Positions 1 through 7,512 of a DNA stretch of 49,233 bases are shown here, piece by piece (the first letter of the stretch is position 1; the number at the start of each line of letters is the position of its first letter). The stretch lies in NCBI GenBank assembly GCA_027076325.1, contig JALTJZ010000052.1, positions 1 to 49,233 on the forward strand, given 5' to 3'. This DNA is from Chromatiales bacterium. Lineage in GTDB: Bacteria; Pseudomonadota; Gammaproteobacteria; UBA6429; Thiohalophilaceae. Made by a program: the position numbers and the translations under genes. Below the pieces are notes generated by a model, which was not told where the DNA came from, ran no database searches, and was given only the letters and a program-made list of their open reading frames with translations.

Positions 1-94
1 TACTGGCTAATGAGGGAACGTGATGATAGAAATATTCAAAATATACACAACACACATAAATATAACGATAATCAACCGAATCAATAAGTTCAGA

Positions 95-127
95 GCCTAA
101 GGGATCCCCGCGAAATTTAGCCTTGCC
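95..127 (+). repeat. Interspersed repeat, copy 1
   Basis: A 33-nt stretch containing GATCCCCGCGAAATTTAGC that recurs, about 80-85% identical by eye, in inverted orientation at 5132-5163. Both copies are non-coding. It may be the end of a lost insertion sequence or a small interspersed repeat. Upstream of it, bases 1-87 are an open frame of 28 codons ending in TAA that I cannot identify. Confidence 0.5.
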
Positions 128-211
128 TGGAATTCCCCCAACTTCTCGGACACCATAATTAAGCAACCGCCATCATTTCTTCAAAAACAAATGGTGCTTT
201 GTTATTGATGA

Positions 212-452
212 AGTGCAGAAAGGGGTCGGGCAGAAAGGGGTCAAGTATCATATTGACTGGTTGGGTTTGAACGCCGATACTCTGGCATATGCCTAGACCG
301 ATAAGGAAAGGAAAGGGGTCAAGTATCATATTAACTGAAAGCAAAGAGGTCGAACTAGGCTAAGTAACAAAAAAGGTACAGTGATAAAATGTTATTATGA
401 TACTTGACCCCTTTTCTCTTTCTTGACCCCTTTTCTCTTTTTGACCCCTTTA
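212..452. repeat. GGGGTCAAGTATCAT repeat cluster
   Basis: Two direct units (234-259 and 312-337) share AAAGGGGTCAAGTATCATAT followed by TGACTG or TAACTG. An inverted unit lies at 397-414 and two shorter TTGACCCCTTT units follow at 423-434 and 441-451. Spacing is irregular, so this is not a CRISPR array. GGGGTCA-type inverted units of this kind are commonly seen near REP-associated tyrosine transposases, but no such transposase gene is visible here. The cluster interrupts the remnant of an Rhs locus. Confidence 0.6.
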
Positions 453-558
453 CTTTCGGCTGAATAGTTCCGGTAATTCAGTTCCAACAGTAGGTCAGAA
501 GGCGAAAGATTTAGGTGTTAGAGAAATAGATAGATCTATAACTATTAGAAAGAAATAA
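445..558 (+). pseudogene. C-terminal scrap of an Rhs-type toxin
   Basis: An open frame without a start codon begins right after the GGGGTCA repeats and ends at TAA 556-558. Its last codons read G-N-S-V-P-T-V-G-Q-K-A-K-D-L-G-V-R-E-I. It stops 7 nt before the ATG of the next gene, the usual toxin-immunity spacing in polymorphic toxin loci, and an Rhs YD-repeat fragment lies 1 kb downstream. I infer that it is the tail of a toxin domain whose Rhs body was lost. The fragment is too short to name the toxin family. Confidence 0.45.
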
Positions 559-565
559 ATTTTAT

Positions 566-1192
566 ATGAATAAAAATGATACTAAAAAGTTAATCGAGTC
601 AGTGATGGATGAACTTAATCCATTGCTTACTGAAATTGGTTTTGAACGAAAGGGTAAGTTAAAATTTTGTTGTATAAACGATGATGTTGAAATGCGGTTT
701 ATTCTTTCAATTCGATACCCAAAGTATTCAGATGACAAAGCTACTGCTTATGTGTCACCTGTAGTCCATCTTTATTTTCGCGAAGCTGAACATTTGCTTT
801 CGGAGATTGTAGGTGGAGATGTAGATAAAGGTTTTCCAACTCTTGGTGGTAATTTAGGCGGATTTAATGAAGCTCTTAAATATATTGAGTTACCTATTGC
901 TAGCATGAGTGACAAAAGTAAAATATTTAAAGAAATAAAAAACTTCATTCCTGCTGCTTTAATTTTTTGGGAAAAATATTCGTCAATGAGTAGTATTGTT
1001 GATAGTTATAAAAAGCATGACCCTTTATTACCTAAAGACAAGTCATGGACTGCAAGGCTTATAGTGATGCATTACTTATCAAATGAAAAAGGTTCGGCAA
1101 TAAATTTACTTGAAAATAATCGTAAAAAGCTAGGGAAAGATTTGTATTCTCAGTTAAAGAATTACTTAATAAAAGAGGTCGGTGACAAATGA
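566..1192 (+). CDS. Hypothetical protein, probable Rhs immunity protein
   Basis: A 208-residue protein without signal peptide or membrane segments, hence probably cytoplasmic. The N-terminal part (about residues 5-60) reads like small immunity-type domains of the DUF4304 kind, with an amphipathic helix, a G-F-E-R-K-G turn and then beta strands, but I cannot assign a family firmly. It starts 7 nt after the stop of an apparent toxin tail and lies between Rhs remnants, which is the main reason for calling it an immunity protein. The gene is markedly more AT-rich than purK and other neighbours, as is usual for recently acquired immunity cargo. The frame is intact although the toxin is gone. Another small accessory protein is possible. 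Confidence 0.6.
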   Translation: MNKNDTKKLIESVMDELNPLLTEIGFERKGKLKFCCINDDVEMRFILSIRYPKYSDDKATAYVSPVVHLYFREAEHLLSEIVGGDVDKGFPTLGGNLGGFNEALKYIELPIASMSDKSKIFKEIKNFIPAALIFWEKYSSMSSIVDSYKKHDPLLPKDKSWTARLIVMHYLSNEKGSAINLLENNRKKLGKDLYSQLKNYLIKEVGDK

Positions 1193-1220
1193 GACGCATT
1201 TGCATCTAAAGTAAGACCAC

Positions 1221-1374
1221 TAAAAAACCGAGACAAATTTATTTAACCCTTAAAAAAAGAACCAAAAAAAACACAACCAAACATAAAACATAAACAAGCA
1301 GACAACAAAACAAAAAATGAACCATCAAGCCAAACAATTCGACACTTTTAAAGGCACCGTGCAACGCCCTTGCA
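1221..1374 (+). repeat. 154-bp direct duplication, copy 1
   Basis: This begins TAAAAAACCGAGACAAATTT and ends in GCAACGCCCTTGCA. Its partner is 1445-1598, of identical length, similar over the whole span but with scattered substitutions and small indels. Each copy contains the same potential start, M-N-H-Q-A-(K/R)-Q-F-D-T. Only the second copy runs on into Rhs coding sequence. Confidence 0.75.
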
Positions 1375-1376
1375 CA

Positions 1377-1442
1377 AAATTAATGGGGTCAGAGTTAATT
1401 AATCAAATTAATGGCAAATTAATGGGGTCAGAGTTAATTAAT
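1377..1442 (+). repeat. Two perfect 27-bp direct repeats
   Basis: The 27-mer containing TTAATGGGGTCAGAGTTAAT occurs at 1377-1403 and again, perfectly, at 1416-1442 (period 39). It sits between the two copies of the 154-bp duplication. The GGGGTCA core is shared with the repeats at 212-452, suggesting one repeat family. Confidence 0.85.
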
Positions 1443-1444
1443 TT

Positions 1445-1598
1445 TAAAAAACCGGGACAGATTTATTTAATCTTTAAAAAAGAACCAAAAAAACAAATGA
1501 CAAAAATTTAATATAAACAAGTAGACAACAAAACAAAAAAATGAACCATCAAGCCAGACAATTCGACACCAAAAAAGGCACATTGCAACGCCCTTGCA
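1445..1598 (+). repeat. 154-bp direct duplication, copy 2
   Basis: Partner of 1221-1374. It begins TAAAAAACCGGGACAGATTT and ends GCAACGCCCTTGCA, after which the frame continues into Rhs-like sequence. Confidence 0.75.
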
Positions 1599-1876
1599 AA
1601 CCTGTGCCTGCGTGTCTGGCACGTTGGCCTGAAAAAGGGCACAGGGTTACAACCACCGACCACCCCATCATCGCCAATGATTTTTATTGTTTTTTAAACG
1701 ACAACAACAAACTCACCGAAACCGACAAACGCGGCACCTTAAGTACTTATACCTACGACAAACTCAACCGGGTACTTAACACCACCAAAGACAACCTCGT
1801 TATCAACCAGCTCGAATACGATGAAATTGGCAATATTAAGTTCAGCACCAATGCCAATGGCCGCCATTACCATTAA
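1541..1876 (+). pseudogene. Rhs/YD-repeat protein fragment
   Basis: A 111-codon frame whose second half has Rhs YD-repeat character: T-E-T-D-K-R-G-T, then T-Y-T-Y-D-K-L-N-R-V, then L-E-Y-D-E-I-G-N-I. Intact Rhs proteins are over 1000 residues, so this is a small internal piece. Its first 20 or so residues derive from the duplicated 154-bp repeat and are unlikely to be Rhs. Its TAA (1874-1876) overlaps the purK stop on the other strand, so the decayed island ends exactly at the 3' end of purK. Any product is probably not functional. Confidence 0.75.
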
Positions 1877-2937
1877 AGCTGTGCTAATAATTTTTTTAAG
1901 CTGGCTTCGCTTTCTGTGCAAACGGTAATGTGCCCTAGTTTGCGCCCGGCGCGAGCGGCTTTGCCGTAGAGGTGCAAGTGGGTATTGGGCATGTTTAGCA
2001 GAGTACGGATATCAGGCAGTTCGCCAATAATATTCAGCATGGCTGAATGGCCGGTTAAGGCCGTGCTGCCTGGCGGCAAGCCGGTGATTGCGCGGAGGTG
2101 GTTTTCAAATTGGCTGGTTACTGCCCCTTCAATTGTCCAGTGGCCGGAGTTGTGCACTCGTGGAGCCATTTCGTTGACCAAAAGCTGGCCATCGAGCTGG
2201 AAAAATTCAATGGCGAGCACGCCCACATAATCTAAATGCTCGAGCAGGCGTTGGGCGTAATCTTCTGCCAGGGTTTGCATGGGGTCGTCACGGAGGCTGG
2301 TAGAGAGATGTAAAATACCATCTTCGTGTTTGTTTTCGGTGAGTGGATAAAAGGCCATTTCGCCCGACGCGCTTCTTACTGCAATAATCGACACTTCTCT
2401 TTCGAAGCCAACAAAACCTTCTAAAATGGCCGCTGCGTGGTGAAGGCCATCCCAGGCATCTTTTAGTTTCGAGCCTGCAAACAGGCGTTGCTGGCCTTTG
2501 CCGTCGTAACCAAGGGTGCGGGTTTTAAGAATGGCGGGCAGGCCTATTTTTGCCACCGCTTCTTCCAAGTCCGCCAGGCTATTAACGGCAACGAAGGCGG
2601 CGGTATTAATGCCCAGTTCATTAAACAGGTTTTTTTCGAGCAGGCGGTCGCGGGCGGTCGCCAGAGCCAATGGCGGCGGGTAAACGGGTAATTTTTCGTT
2701 TAAATACGCCACGCTGTCTGCGGGGACACTTTCAAATTCGTAGGTTACAACGTCTACTTTTTTAGCCAGCTGTTGCAGTGCGGCCTGATCTTCAAAATCT
2801 GCGCAGAGGTGTTCGCCGAGCGCGGCGGCACAGGCATCGGGCACGGGACAAAGAAATACAAATTCGAAGCCCAATGGATAACCCGATAACGCCAACATGC
2901 GGGCAAGCTGGCCACCACCAAGAATACCTATTTTCAT
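1873..2937 (-). CDS. purK: N5-carboxyaminoimidazole ribonucleotide synthase
   Basis: PurK uses ATP and bicarbonate to carboxylate 5-aminoimidazole ribonucleotide to N5-CAIR in purine synthesis, in the cytoplasm. The 354 residues match the usual family length. The N-terminus has the hallmark GILGGGQLARM nucleotide-fold motif, a central ATP-grasp region follows, and L-A-I-E-F-F with V-N-E-M-A-P-R-V-H-N-S-G-H is the metal-binding and catalytic part of the fold. The ATG lies 2 nt after the stop of purE, so the two form an operon and act in consecutive steps. No terminator is visible after the stop; the downstream side is the Rhs remnant. Confidence 0.95.
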   Translation of the reverse strand: MKIGILGGGQLARMLALSGYPLGFEFVFLCPVPDACAAALGEHLCADFEDQAALQQLAKKVDVVTYEFESVPADSVAYLNEKLPVYPPPLALATARDRLLEKNLFNELGINTAAFVAVNSLADLEEAVAKIGLPAILKTRTLGYDGKGQQRLFAGSKLKDAWDGLHHAAAILEGFVGFEREVSIIAVRSASGEMAFYPLTENKHEDGILHLSTSLRDDPMQTLAEDYAQRLLEHLDYVGVLAIEFFQLDGQLLVNEMAPRVHNSGHWTIEGAVTSQFENHLRAITGLPPGSTALTGHSAMLNIIGELPDIRTLLNMPNTHLHLYGKAARAGRKLGHITVCTESEASLKKLLAQL

Positions 2938-2939
2938 GC

Positions 2940-3434
2940 TTAGCTTGCGTCTCTTGGGTCGGGGTGGTTTAACACCTGTTCAGTTTGCCTGGTGCGATAG
3001 TCGTTAAGCGCTGCGCGAATTGCGGCATGTTTGTTACCTAACATGGCTGCGGCTAATAATGCGGCATTGACTGCACCCGCTCGACCAATGGACAAGGTGC
3101 CCACTGGAATACCTGCGGGCATTTGCGCAATCGATAATAAAGAGTCCATGCCGTTAAGGGCTTTTGACTGTACGGGTACGCCTAAAACAGGTAGAACAGT
3201 TTTGGCGGCGGCCATTCCAGGCAGATGCGCTGCGCCGCCTGCGCCCGCAATAATAATTTCGATGCCACGCGCTTCGGCCTGCTCGGCATAGCTGAACAAT
3301 TTGTCAGGGGTACGGTGGGCAGAAACCACTTCAGCCTCAAAGGGCACCTTCAACGCCTCCAGAGTTTCGACTGCATGGCGCATTGTCTCCCAATCGGAAG
3401 AGGATCCCATGATGATACCAACCAGTGGTTTCAA
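2940..3434 (-). CDS. purE: N5-CAIR mutase
   Basis: PurE moves the carboxyl group of N5-CAIR to carbon 4 to give CAIR, the step after PurK. The protein has 164 residues, the normal length for class I PurE. Near the N-terminus it carries [10 protein letters not shown], followed by S-A-H-R-T-P and the [11 protein letters not shown] loop, all signature active-site segments. The start is TTG (3434-3432) preceded at 6 nt by AGGAGA. No ATG gives a complete protein, so the TTG start is well supported. It is co-transcribed with purK. Confidence 0.95.
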   Translation of the reverse strand: MKPLVGIIMGSSSDWETMRHAVETLEALKVPFEAEVVSAHRTPDKLFSYAEQAEARGIEIIIAGAGGAAHLPGMAAAKTVLPVLGVPVQSKALNGMDSLLSIAQMPAGIPVGTLSIGRAGAVNAALLAAAMLGNKHAAIRAALNDYRTRQTEQVLNHPDPRDAS

Positions 3435-3595
3435 TGTACTTCTCCTGTTATTGCCGACGCTTTTTTGAGCTTAATGCTTCGGCATTATTGAAAAACAGAA
3501 TCATAACGCAGTTGCGCTAAAAGTGCTTACGCAAATAGCGGGCAACCAGGCTATTTAGCGCCTAAAGCATATTGATTATTTAAGCATTGTTGATG

Positions 3596-3931
3596 TTATT
3601 CTTCACTCTCGGCAGCTTCATCTTTACCGATAAATTTTTCGGGCCTTAATACCTTTACGTCACTCAAATACAGCATCATTGCGTAATCAACATAATAGGT
3701 TTTGGTAAGGTACTCTGCAATAACATCAGCCAGGTGCGGGTCACACAATACCTCCACCCGGATATTACTGTCACTCGACCACGCCGCATCGCGTAAACCT
3801 TGATGCCCTTTGCCTCGCGCATTTGTAATAGTGTAACCGCGCGCGCCAAGACGATCCAGGTCTTCAATTAAGGTATGTTCTAAAACAGATTCTGTAATAA
3901 TGGTAATGAGTTGCAGCGGGTGTGTATTCAT
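3596..3931 (-). CDS. sbtB: P-II-like regulator of bicarbonate transport, SbtB-like
   Basis: A P-II-fold signalling protein predicted to control the neighbouring SbtA transporter; cyanobacterial SbtB binds adenyl nucleotides including cAMP. Sequence features shared with SbtB are I-I-T-E-S near the N-terminus, G-A-R-G-Y-T-I-T-N, G-K-G-H-Q-G at the T-loop base, N-I-R-V-E-V and a Y-V-D-Y-A strand. The C-terminus is acidic and lacks the C-G-P-E-G-C redox loop of cyanobacterial SbtB. I chose ATG 3931, 4 nt after the sbtA stop. An in-frame ATG at 3946 overlaps sbtA and would add five residues. The tandem order sbtA-sbtB supports a transporter-regulator pair. Confidence 0.85.
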   Translation of the reverse strand: MNTHPLQLITIITESVLEHTLIEDLDRLGARGYTITNARGKGHQGLRDAAWSSDSNIRVEVLCDPHLADVIAEYLTKTYYVDYAMMLYLSDVKVLRPEKFIGKDEAAESEE

Positions 3932-3935
3932 TAAT

Positions 3936-4874
3936 TTAGACCCCATAAAAATATTGCGTTATTTTATGGTACAGCGGTATACCAAAAATAATGTTAAACG
4001 GAAAGGTGATACCCAATGAACCGGTAAGCGACAACGTAGGATTGGCTTTTGGCAAGGCGATACGCATTGCGGCGGGTACCGCAATATACGAAGCACTTGC
4101 CGCCAGTGTTGCCAACAGTACTGTCCCACCAACTGAAAGCCCCAATATATAACCAAGGCCGCTGCCGATGCAGGCCGACAAAATAGGGAATAGCACACCA
4201 AAACCAAGCAAAAAGAGTCCGTAACGACGTAAACTGCCTACCTGGCTTGCGGCTATCAAACCCATTTCTAGCAGGAAGAGCGCCAATATGCCTTTGAATG
4301 GGTCAAAAAACAGGCCTGCAATGGGTGCAATACCATCTTCGCCCGCTGCCCAGCCAATAAATAAACCGCCGAGTAGCAAGACAATACTTTTGCCCAGAAA
4401 CACTTCATGCGACAGCCTTCTCCAGTGGGTCTCTTTTGAAATGCCTCGCACCAGCACGATGCCAACCAGGATAGCGGGGACTTCCAATATGACCAAAAAT
4501 AAGGGCATATAGGCTTCAAAGGAAATATGTTGCGCGGCCAGATAGGTGGTTGCCACCGCATAAGTGCCCACACTCACCGAACCATAATGTGCGGCCACCG
4601 AGGCAGCATCCACTTTCTTAAATCGTCCAATATAGCGCAGTATTGGAAAAGCCAATAAGGGCAACGCAAAACCCATTGTAATAACCGCGGCGATGTCGGG
4701 CAATAAATCACCGAAGGATTGTTTAGATAGCTCAATGCCACCTTTTAAACCAATGGCGAGCAGTAATATTACACTCAAAAACTCGTATATTGCAGGCGGT
4801 AGACGCATTTCTGCACGCATCAAACCTGCTGCAAGGCCAAGTACAAAAAAGAGTACGACGGGATCAAGTGACAT
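3936..4874 (-). CDS. sbtA: Sodium-dependent bicarbonate transporter, SbtA family
   Basis: A 312-residue integral membrane protein with about ten hydrophobic segments, of the SbtA (DUF897) family. Members import bicarbonate with sodium, as characterised in cyanobacteria. Supporting stretches include L-A-I-G-L-K-G-G near residue 45, A-A-H-Y-G-S-V-S-V-G-T near residue 95, L-L-E-M-G-L-I-A-A-S-Q and A-S-A-S-Y-I-A-V-P-A near the end; the two inverted halves of the family each carry one such motif. The SbtB-like gene follows directly. In an autotrophic sulfur oxidiser it would supply inorganic carbon for fixation. Substrate is inferred from family, and sodium coupling is untested. Confidence 0.9.
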   Translation of the reverse strand: MSLDPVVLFFVLGLAAGLMRAEMRLPPAIYEFLSVILLLAIGLKGGIELSKQSFGDLLPDIAAVITMGFALPLLAFPILRYIGRFKKVDAASVAAHYGSVSVGTYAVATTYLAAQHISFEAYMPLFLVILEVPAILVGIVLVRGISKETHWRRLSHEVFLGKSIVLLLGGLFIGWAAGEDGIAPIAGLFFDPFKGILALFLLEMGLIAASQVGSLRRYGLFLLGFGVLFPILSACIGSGLGYILGLSVGGTVLLATLAASASYIAVPAAMRIALPKANPTLSLTGSLGITFPFNIIFGIPLYHKITQYFYGV

Positions 4875-5131
4875 AATTTAACTCTACGAAAAAATAAATA
4901 TCTTAAGAGACGCCAAGCCTAACAATTCTAACAAAAAGAGGCTATTTTAGCTTTTAAGAAAGTAATCAAAAATAATAGCTTAAAAATACAGGTATCAATA
5001 CGGGAATAAAACGTGGCCATTACGAAGCAACAAAGTGACTGCGGCAATCTCAAGTTGATAACGTTTAATCATGGGATTGCCACATCAATACTGAAAAACG
5101 GGTGGGGTTTCAGTGTTTTCTCATAATAACT

Positions 5132-5163
5132 GGCAACGCTAAATTTCGTGGGGATACCTCAGC
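5132..5163 (-). repeat. Interspersed repeat, copy 2 (inverted)
   Basis: The reverse complement reads GCTGAGGTATCCCCACG followed by AAATTTAGCGTTGCC, matching 95-127 at most positions. The copies face each other across purEK and sbtAB. Confidence 0.5.
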
Positions 5164-5201
5164 CTTCAAGTTTATTTGTTTAATTATTTGAACCGCAAAC
5201 A

Positions 5202-5237
5202 AAAAACCCTCACTCAATTACGCAAGCAAGGGTTTTT
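5202..5237 (-). terminator. Rho-independent terminator of sat
   Basis: A perfect 9-bp stem (AAAAACCCT 5202-5210 with AGGGTTTTT 5229-5237) has an 18-nt loop. On the minus strand it lies 18 nt after the sat stop and ends in a T run. The stem is AT-heavy, but its placement is right. Confidence 0.75.
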
Positions 5238-5255
5238 CTAGTAAGCCGCTAATGC

Positions 5256-6440
5256 TTAAAGTGACTGGTAATAATCAATTAAAATCTTAGCGACTTCTGG
5301 GCGTGAGAATTCTTTAGGTGGCGCTTCGCCTTTTCCTAACATTTCACGCACCTTGGTGCCTGACAGTAAAACAAAGTCTTCTTTTTCGTGATCCGGTGCT
5401 TCGCACATCATCACTACCTTGTTTAATTTTTTCGACCAGGCAGTATGGTCTGCTTTGAAGATTTCGATATCCATGGCACCTTTAGGCACTTCGTCTTCAA
5501 ATATTGTTTGTGCATCGAATGCACCGTAGTAATCACCCACACCGGCATGGTCACGGCCAATAATAAAGTGCGTAGCACCCATGTTCTGGCGGAAATAAGC
5601 ATGCAGTACCGCTTCACGAGGACCGGCATAGAGCATATCGAAACCGTAACCAGTAACCATGGCGCTGTTGGCTGGGAAGTAAACTTCGACCATTTTACGG
5701 ATCGCAGCATCACGTACAGGAGCAGGAATATCACCGGGCTTGAGTTTACCCAACAACATATGAATCACCAGACCATCACAACCTAAACGCTCCATTGCCA
5801 TATGGCAAAGCTCTTCGTGTGCCAGGTGCATCGGGTTACGCGTCTGGAAGGCAACAATTTTTTTCCAGCCGTGCTCTTTAATTTCATTACGAATTTCAAC
5901 GGCGGTACGGAACGTATCGGGAAATTCAGTCTGGAAGTAGCTGAAGTTTAAAACTTGAATTGGACCTGATACAGCAATTTGCCCCTGGCTGTTAAATGCA
6001 GCTACACCCGGGTGCTCCATATCGTCAGTACGATAAACCTTGTTGGTCATAATTTTCATTTGTTCATCAGAAACTGGCTCAATGGCTTCAACATCCATTA
6101 CCGCAATAACCGGATTGCCATCTACATTCGGGTCACGTAAGGCAATGCGTTTTGCATCACCAATGGCATCTGTATTTTCTAATAAGCACAAAACAGGAAC
6201 AGGAAAAAATGAACCATCAGTGAGTGTCATTTTTTCAGCAGCACCCATTGCGTCAGCAACGTTCATAAAACCTTTTAACGGATTAAAATAGCCGCCACCC
6301 ATCATCACCGCATTACCCGCAGCCTGTGAACTAATGATGACTGATGGCAGAGATGCCGCTTCTTTGCTTAATTTATCATGTTCAGCAACGTCATAGACGA
6401 AGCGTGGTTGTAACTCGTCAGAACCTATTGGTTTAATCAT
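5256..6440 (-). CDS. sat: Sulfate adenylyltransferase (ATP sulfurylase)
   Basis: Single-chain ATP sulfurylase. In sulfur oxidisers it works in reverse, converting APS and pyrophosphate to ATP and sulfate, the last step of sulfite oxidation through APS reductase. The 394 residues match the dissimilatory homo-oligomeric type rather than CysDN. The nucleotide-binding motif Q-T-R-N-P-M-H-L-A-H-E lies near residue 195, and G-R-D-H-A-G with G-D-Y-Y-G near residue 300. The ATG follows an AGG-rich leader. It is monocistronic with its own terminator. aprBA, often adjacent in relatives, is absent here, while qmoAB-hdrCB lies about 9 kb away on the same strand. Confidence 0.96.
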   Translation of the reverse strand: MIKPIGSDELQPRFVYDVAEHDKLSKEAASLPSVIISSQAAGNAVMMGGGYFNPLKGFMNVADAMGAAEKMTLTDGSFFPVPVLCLLENTDAIGDAKRIALRDPNVDGNPVIAVMDVEAIEPVSDEQMKIMTNKVYRTDDMEHPGVAAFNSQGQIAVSGPIQVLNFSYFQTEFPDTFRTAVEIRNEIKEHGWKKIVAFQTRNPMHLAHEELCHMAMERLGCDGLVIHMLLGKLKPGDIPAPVRDAAIRKMVEVYFPANSAMVTGYGFDMLYAGPREAVLHAYFRQNMGATHFIIGRDHAGVGDYYGAFDAQTIFEDEVPKGAMDIEIFKADHTAWSKKLNKVVMMCEAPDHEKEDFVLLSGTKVREMLGKGEAPPKEFSRPEVAKILIDYYQSL

Positions 6441-6651
6441 CCTGTATATCCTCGTTTGTTGGCCATAACCCCGCCACTAACCAAAGAAAGCGGGCGACAC
6501 ATTTCATTATTTTTAAAACCGGTAAACACTAAAACCCTTGCGTAATGCCTTTTTCAGCATCAATAAAAAAGTACGCCAACTATACAACACTCTATATGAG
6601 GTTAATATCAAGGTAATTTATAAGGCCATAGATGATATAAGCTATTGAAAA

Positions 6652-6974
6652 CTAAGGCTGAATAAATTCTGCAAGTTGATTAAATTCTTCTGAACGTGCA
6701 CTGCCTTTGCGCCAGACCAGCCCAATCTCACGATAACTGTTTTCCTGCAATGCGGTTAAGCTGATTTTATACCATGCAAAAACACAGAACCCACGGCCAT
6801 TTCAAGCAAAAGTAATCCCTAAATCACTTTCGACCATTTGCACTAAAGTAAACAAACTGGTTGCACTAAAGCGGGTTATTTTTCCGGCTTGCGTCATTTA
6901 CAGGCAAATAAGGCATAATCACGTAAACAGTGTCCCTCTTCAAGCAATAAAATGCTTTCGCTGATACTGAAAGC
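6652..6974 (-). pseudogene. oxyR: OxyR-type regulator, 3' remnant
   Basis: Translation of the minus strand gives pieces of the OxyR C-terminal half in order. L-L-L-E-E-G-H-C-L-R-D contains the second redox cysteine region. After a frame change comes F-S-A-T-S-L-F-T-L-V-Q-M-V, then D-L-G-I-T-F, then M-A-V-G-S-V. After another shift comes I-G-L-V-W-R-K-G-S-A-R-S ending E-F-I-Q-P and TAG (6652-6654). The DNA-binding domain and first half are missing, and at least two frameshifts plus internal stops are present. The fragment breaks at about 6974, inside the palindrome GCTTTC(N9)GAAAGC, where a peroxiredoxin-glutaredoxin fragment on the other strand begins. It cannot encode a regulator. Confidence 0.85.
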
Positions 6975-7016
6975 ATTACCATAATTCCGGATGGCAATGG
7001 CGAGTTCACTGAAGGT

Positions 7017-7421
7017 ATGGACATGCTGGTTGATAAAAATGACCTAGGCTTTGGCAAACGCTCATGGCGCTATTCAATGCTGGTAAAAAACGGGGTAATT
7101 GAAAAAATGTTTATTGAAGAAAATGTACCGGGTGACCCGTTTGAAGTGTCGGATGCCGATACCATGCTCGACTATATTAATCCGCAAGCTAAACGACCGG
7201 ATACAGTCAGCCTGTTCACAAAAAAAGACTGCCCGCATTGCGCACGTGCAAAGCAGCTGCTGGATAAGCAAGGTTTAGATTATGAAATGATTGAGTTAAA
7301 TAAAAATGTCACGGAGAAAAGTCTGAATACCATTACCGGTGCAGATACAGTGCCACAAATCTACATCAATGGTAATCATATTGGTAATGCGGATGCCCTT
7401 GAAAAATATTTTAACCAGTAA
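7017..7421 (+). CDS. Glutaredoxin domain of a truncated peroxiredoxin-glutaredoxin hybrid
   Basis: Hybrid Prx5-Grx proteins reduce peroxides with glutathione. Here only the last part survives. The frame is open from 6951 and already reads I-I-P-D-G-N-G-E-F-T-E-G before the first ATG at 7017. The peroxiredoxin tail, with its K-R-S-W-R-Y-S-M-L-V segment, covers residues 1-60. The glutaredoxin domain (about 62-134) has an intact C-P-H-C active site and the T-V-P-Q-I cis-proline motif. The peroxidatic cysteine half is lost, so peroxidase activity is not expected. No ribosome site or promoter is evident after the truncation, since the native start has been deleted. It may be silent, or serve as a small glutaredoxin. 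Confidence 0.7.
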   Translation: MDMLVDKNDLGFGKRSWRYSMLVKNGVIEKMFIEENVPGDPFEVSDADTMLDYINPQAKRPDTVSLFTKKDCPHCARAKQLLDKQGLDYEMIELNKNVTEKSLNTITGADTVPQIYINGNHIGNADALEKYFNQ

Positions 7422-7446
7422 AATTATTTAAACAAGCAGGTACGTA

Positions 7447-7481
7447 ACAAAATAGCCCGGATACTATCCGGGCTATTTTGT
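7447..7481. terminator. Bidirectional hairpin terminator
   Basis: A perfect 17-bp inverted repeat (ACAAAATAGCCCGGATA, 7447-7463, and its complement 7465-7481) is separated by one base. The GC core has A and T runs on its flanks. It lies between the convergent glutaredoxin remnant and the DUF3240 gene and can serve both strands. Confidence 0.9.
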
Positions 7482-7512
7482 AATTTCGTTATATCGAGAA
7501 TAATCACGTCAA

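Larger units (their letters stand above)
4875..5255. other. Intergenic region with repeat, hairpin and sat terminator
   Basis: This 381-nt stretch has no gene I can support. It holds a small hairpin (ACTGAAA 5090-5096 with TTTCAGT 5108-5114), the second copy of the interspersed repeat (5132-5163) and the terminator of sat (5202-5237). The sbtA promoter should lie at its left side, but I see no convincing match. Confidence 0.5.

Noticed and set aside
159-344. 61-codon minus-strand frame
   Set aside because: It is made of the GGGGTCAAGTATCAT repeat read through twice (V-N-M-I-L-D-P-F occurs in duplicate) and has no ribosome site.
212-452. Possible CRISPR array
   Set aside because: Units vary in length and orientation, spacing is irregular and no cas genes are present.
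1317-1511. 64-codon frame in the duplicated block
   Set aside because: It reads through the 27-bp direct repeats (L-M-G-S-E-L-I-N twice), so it is repeat sequence rather than a gene.
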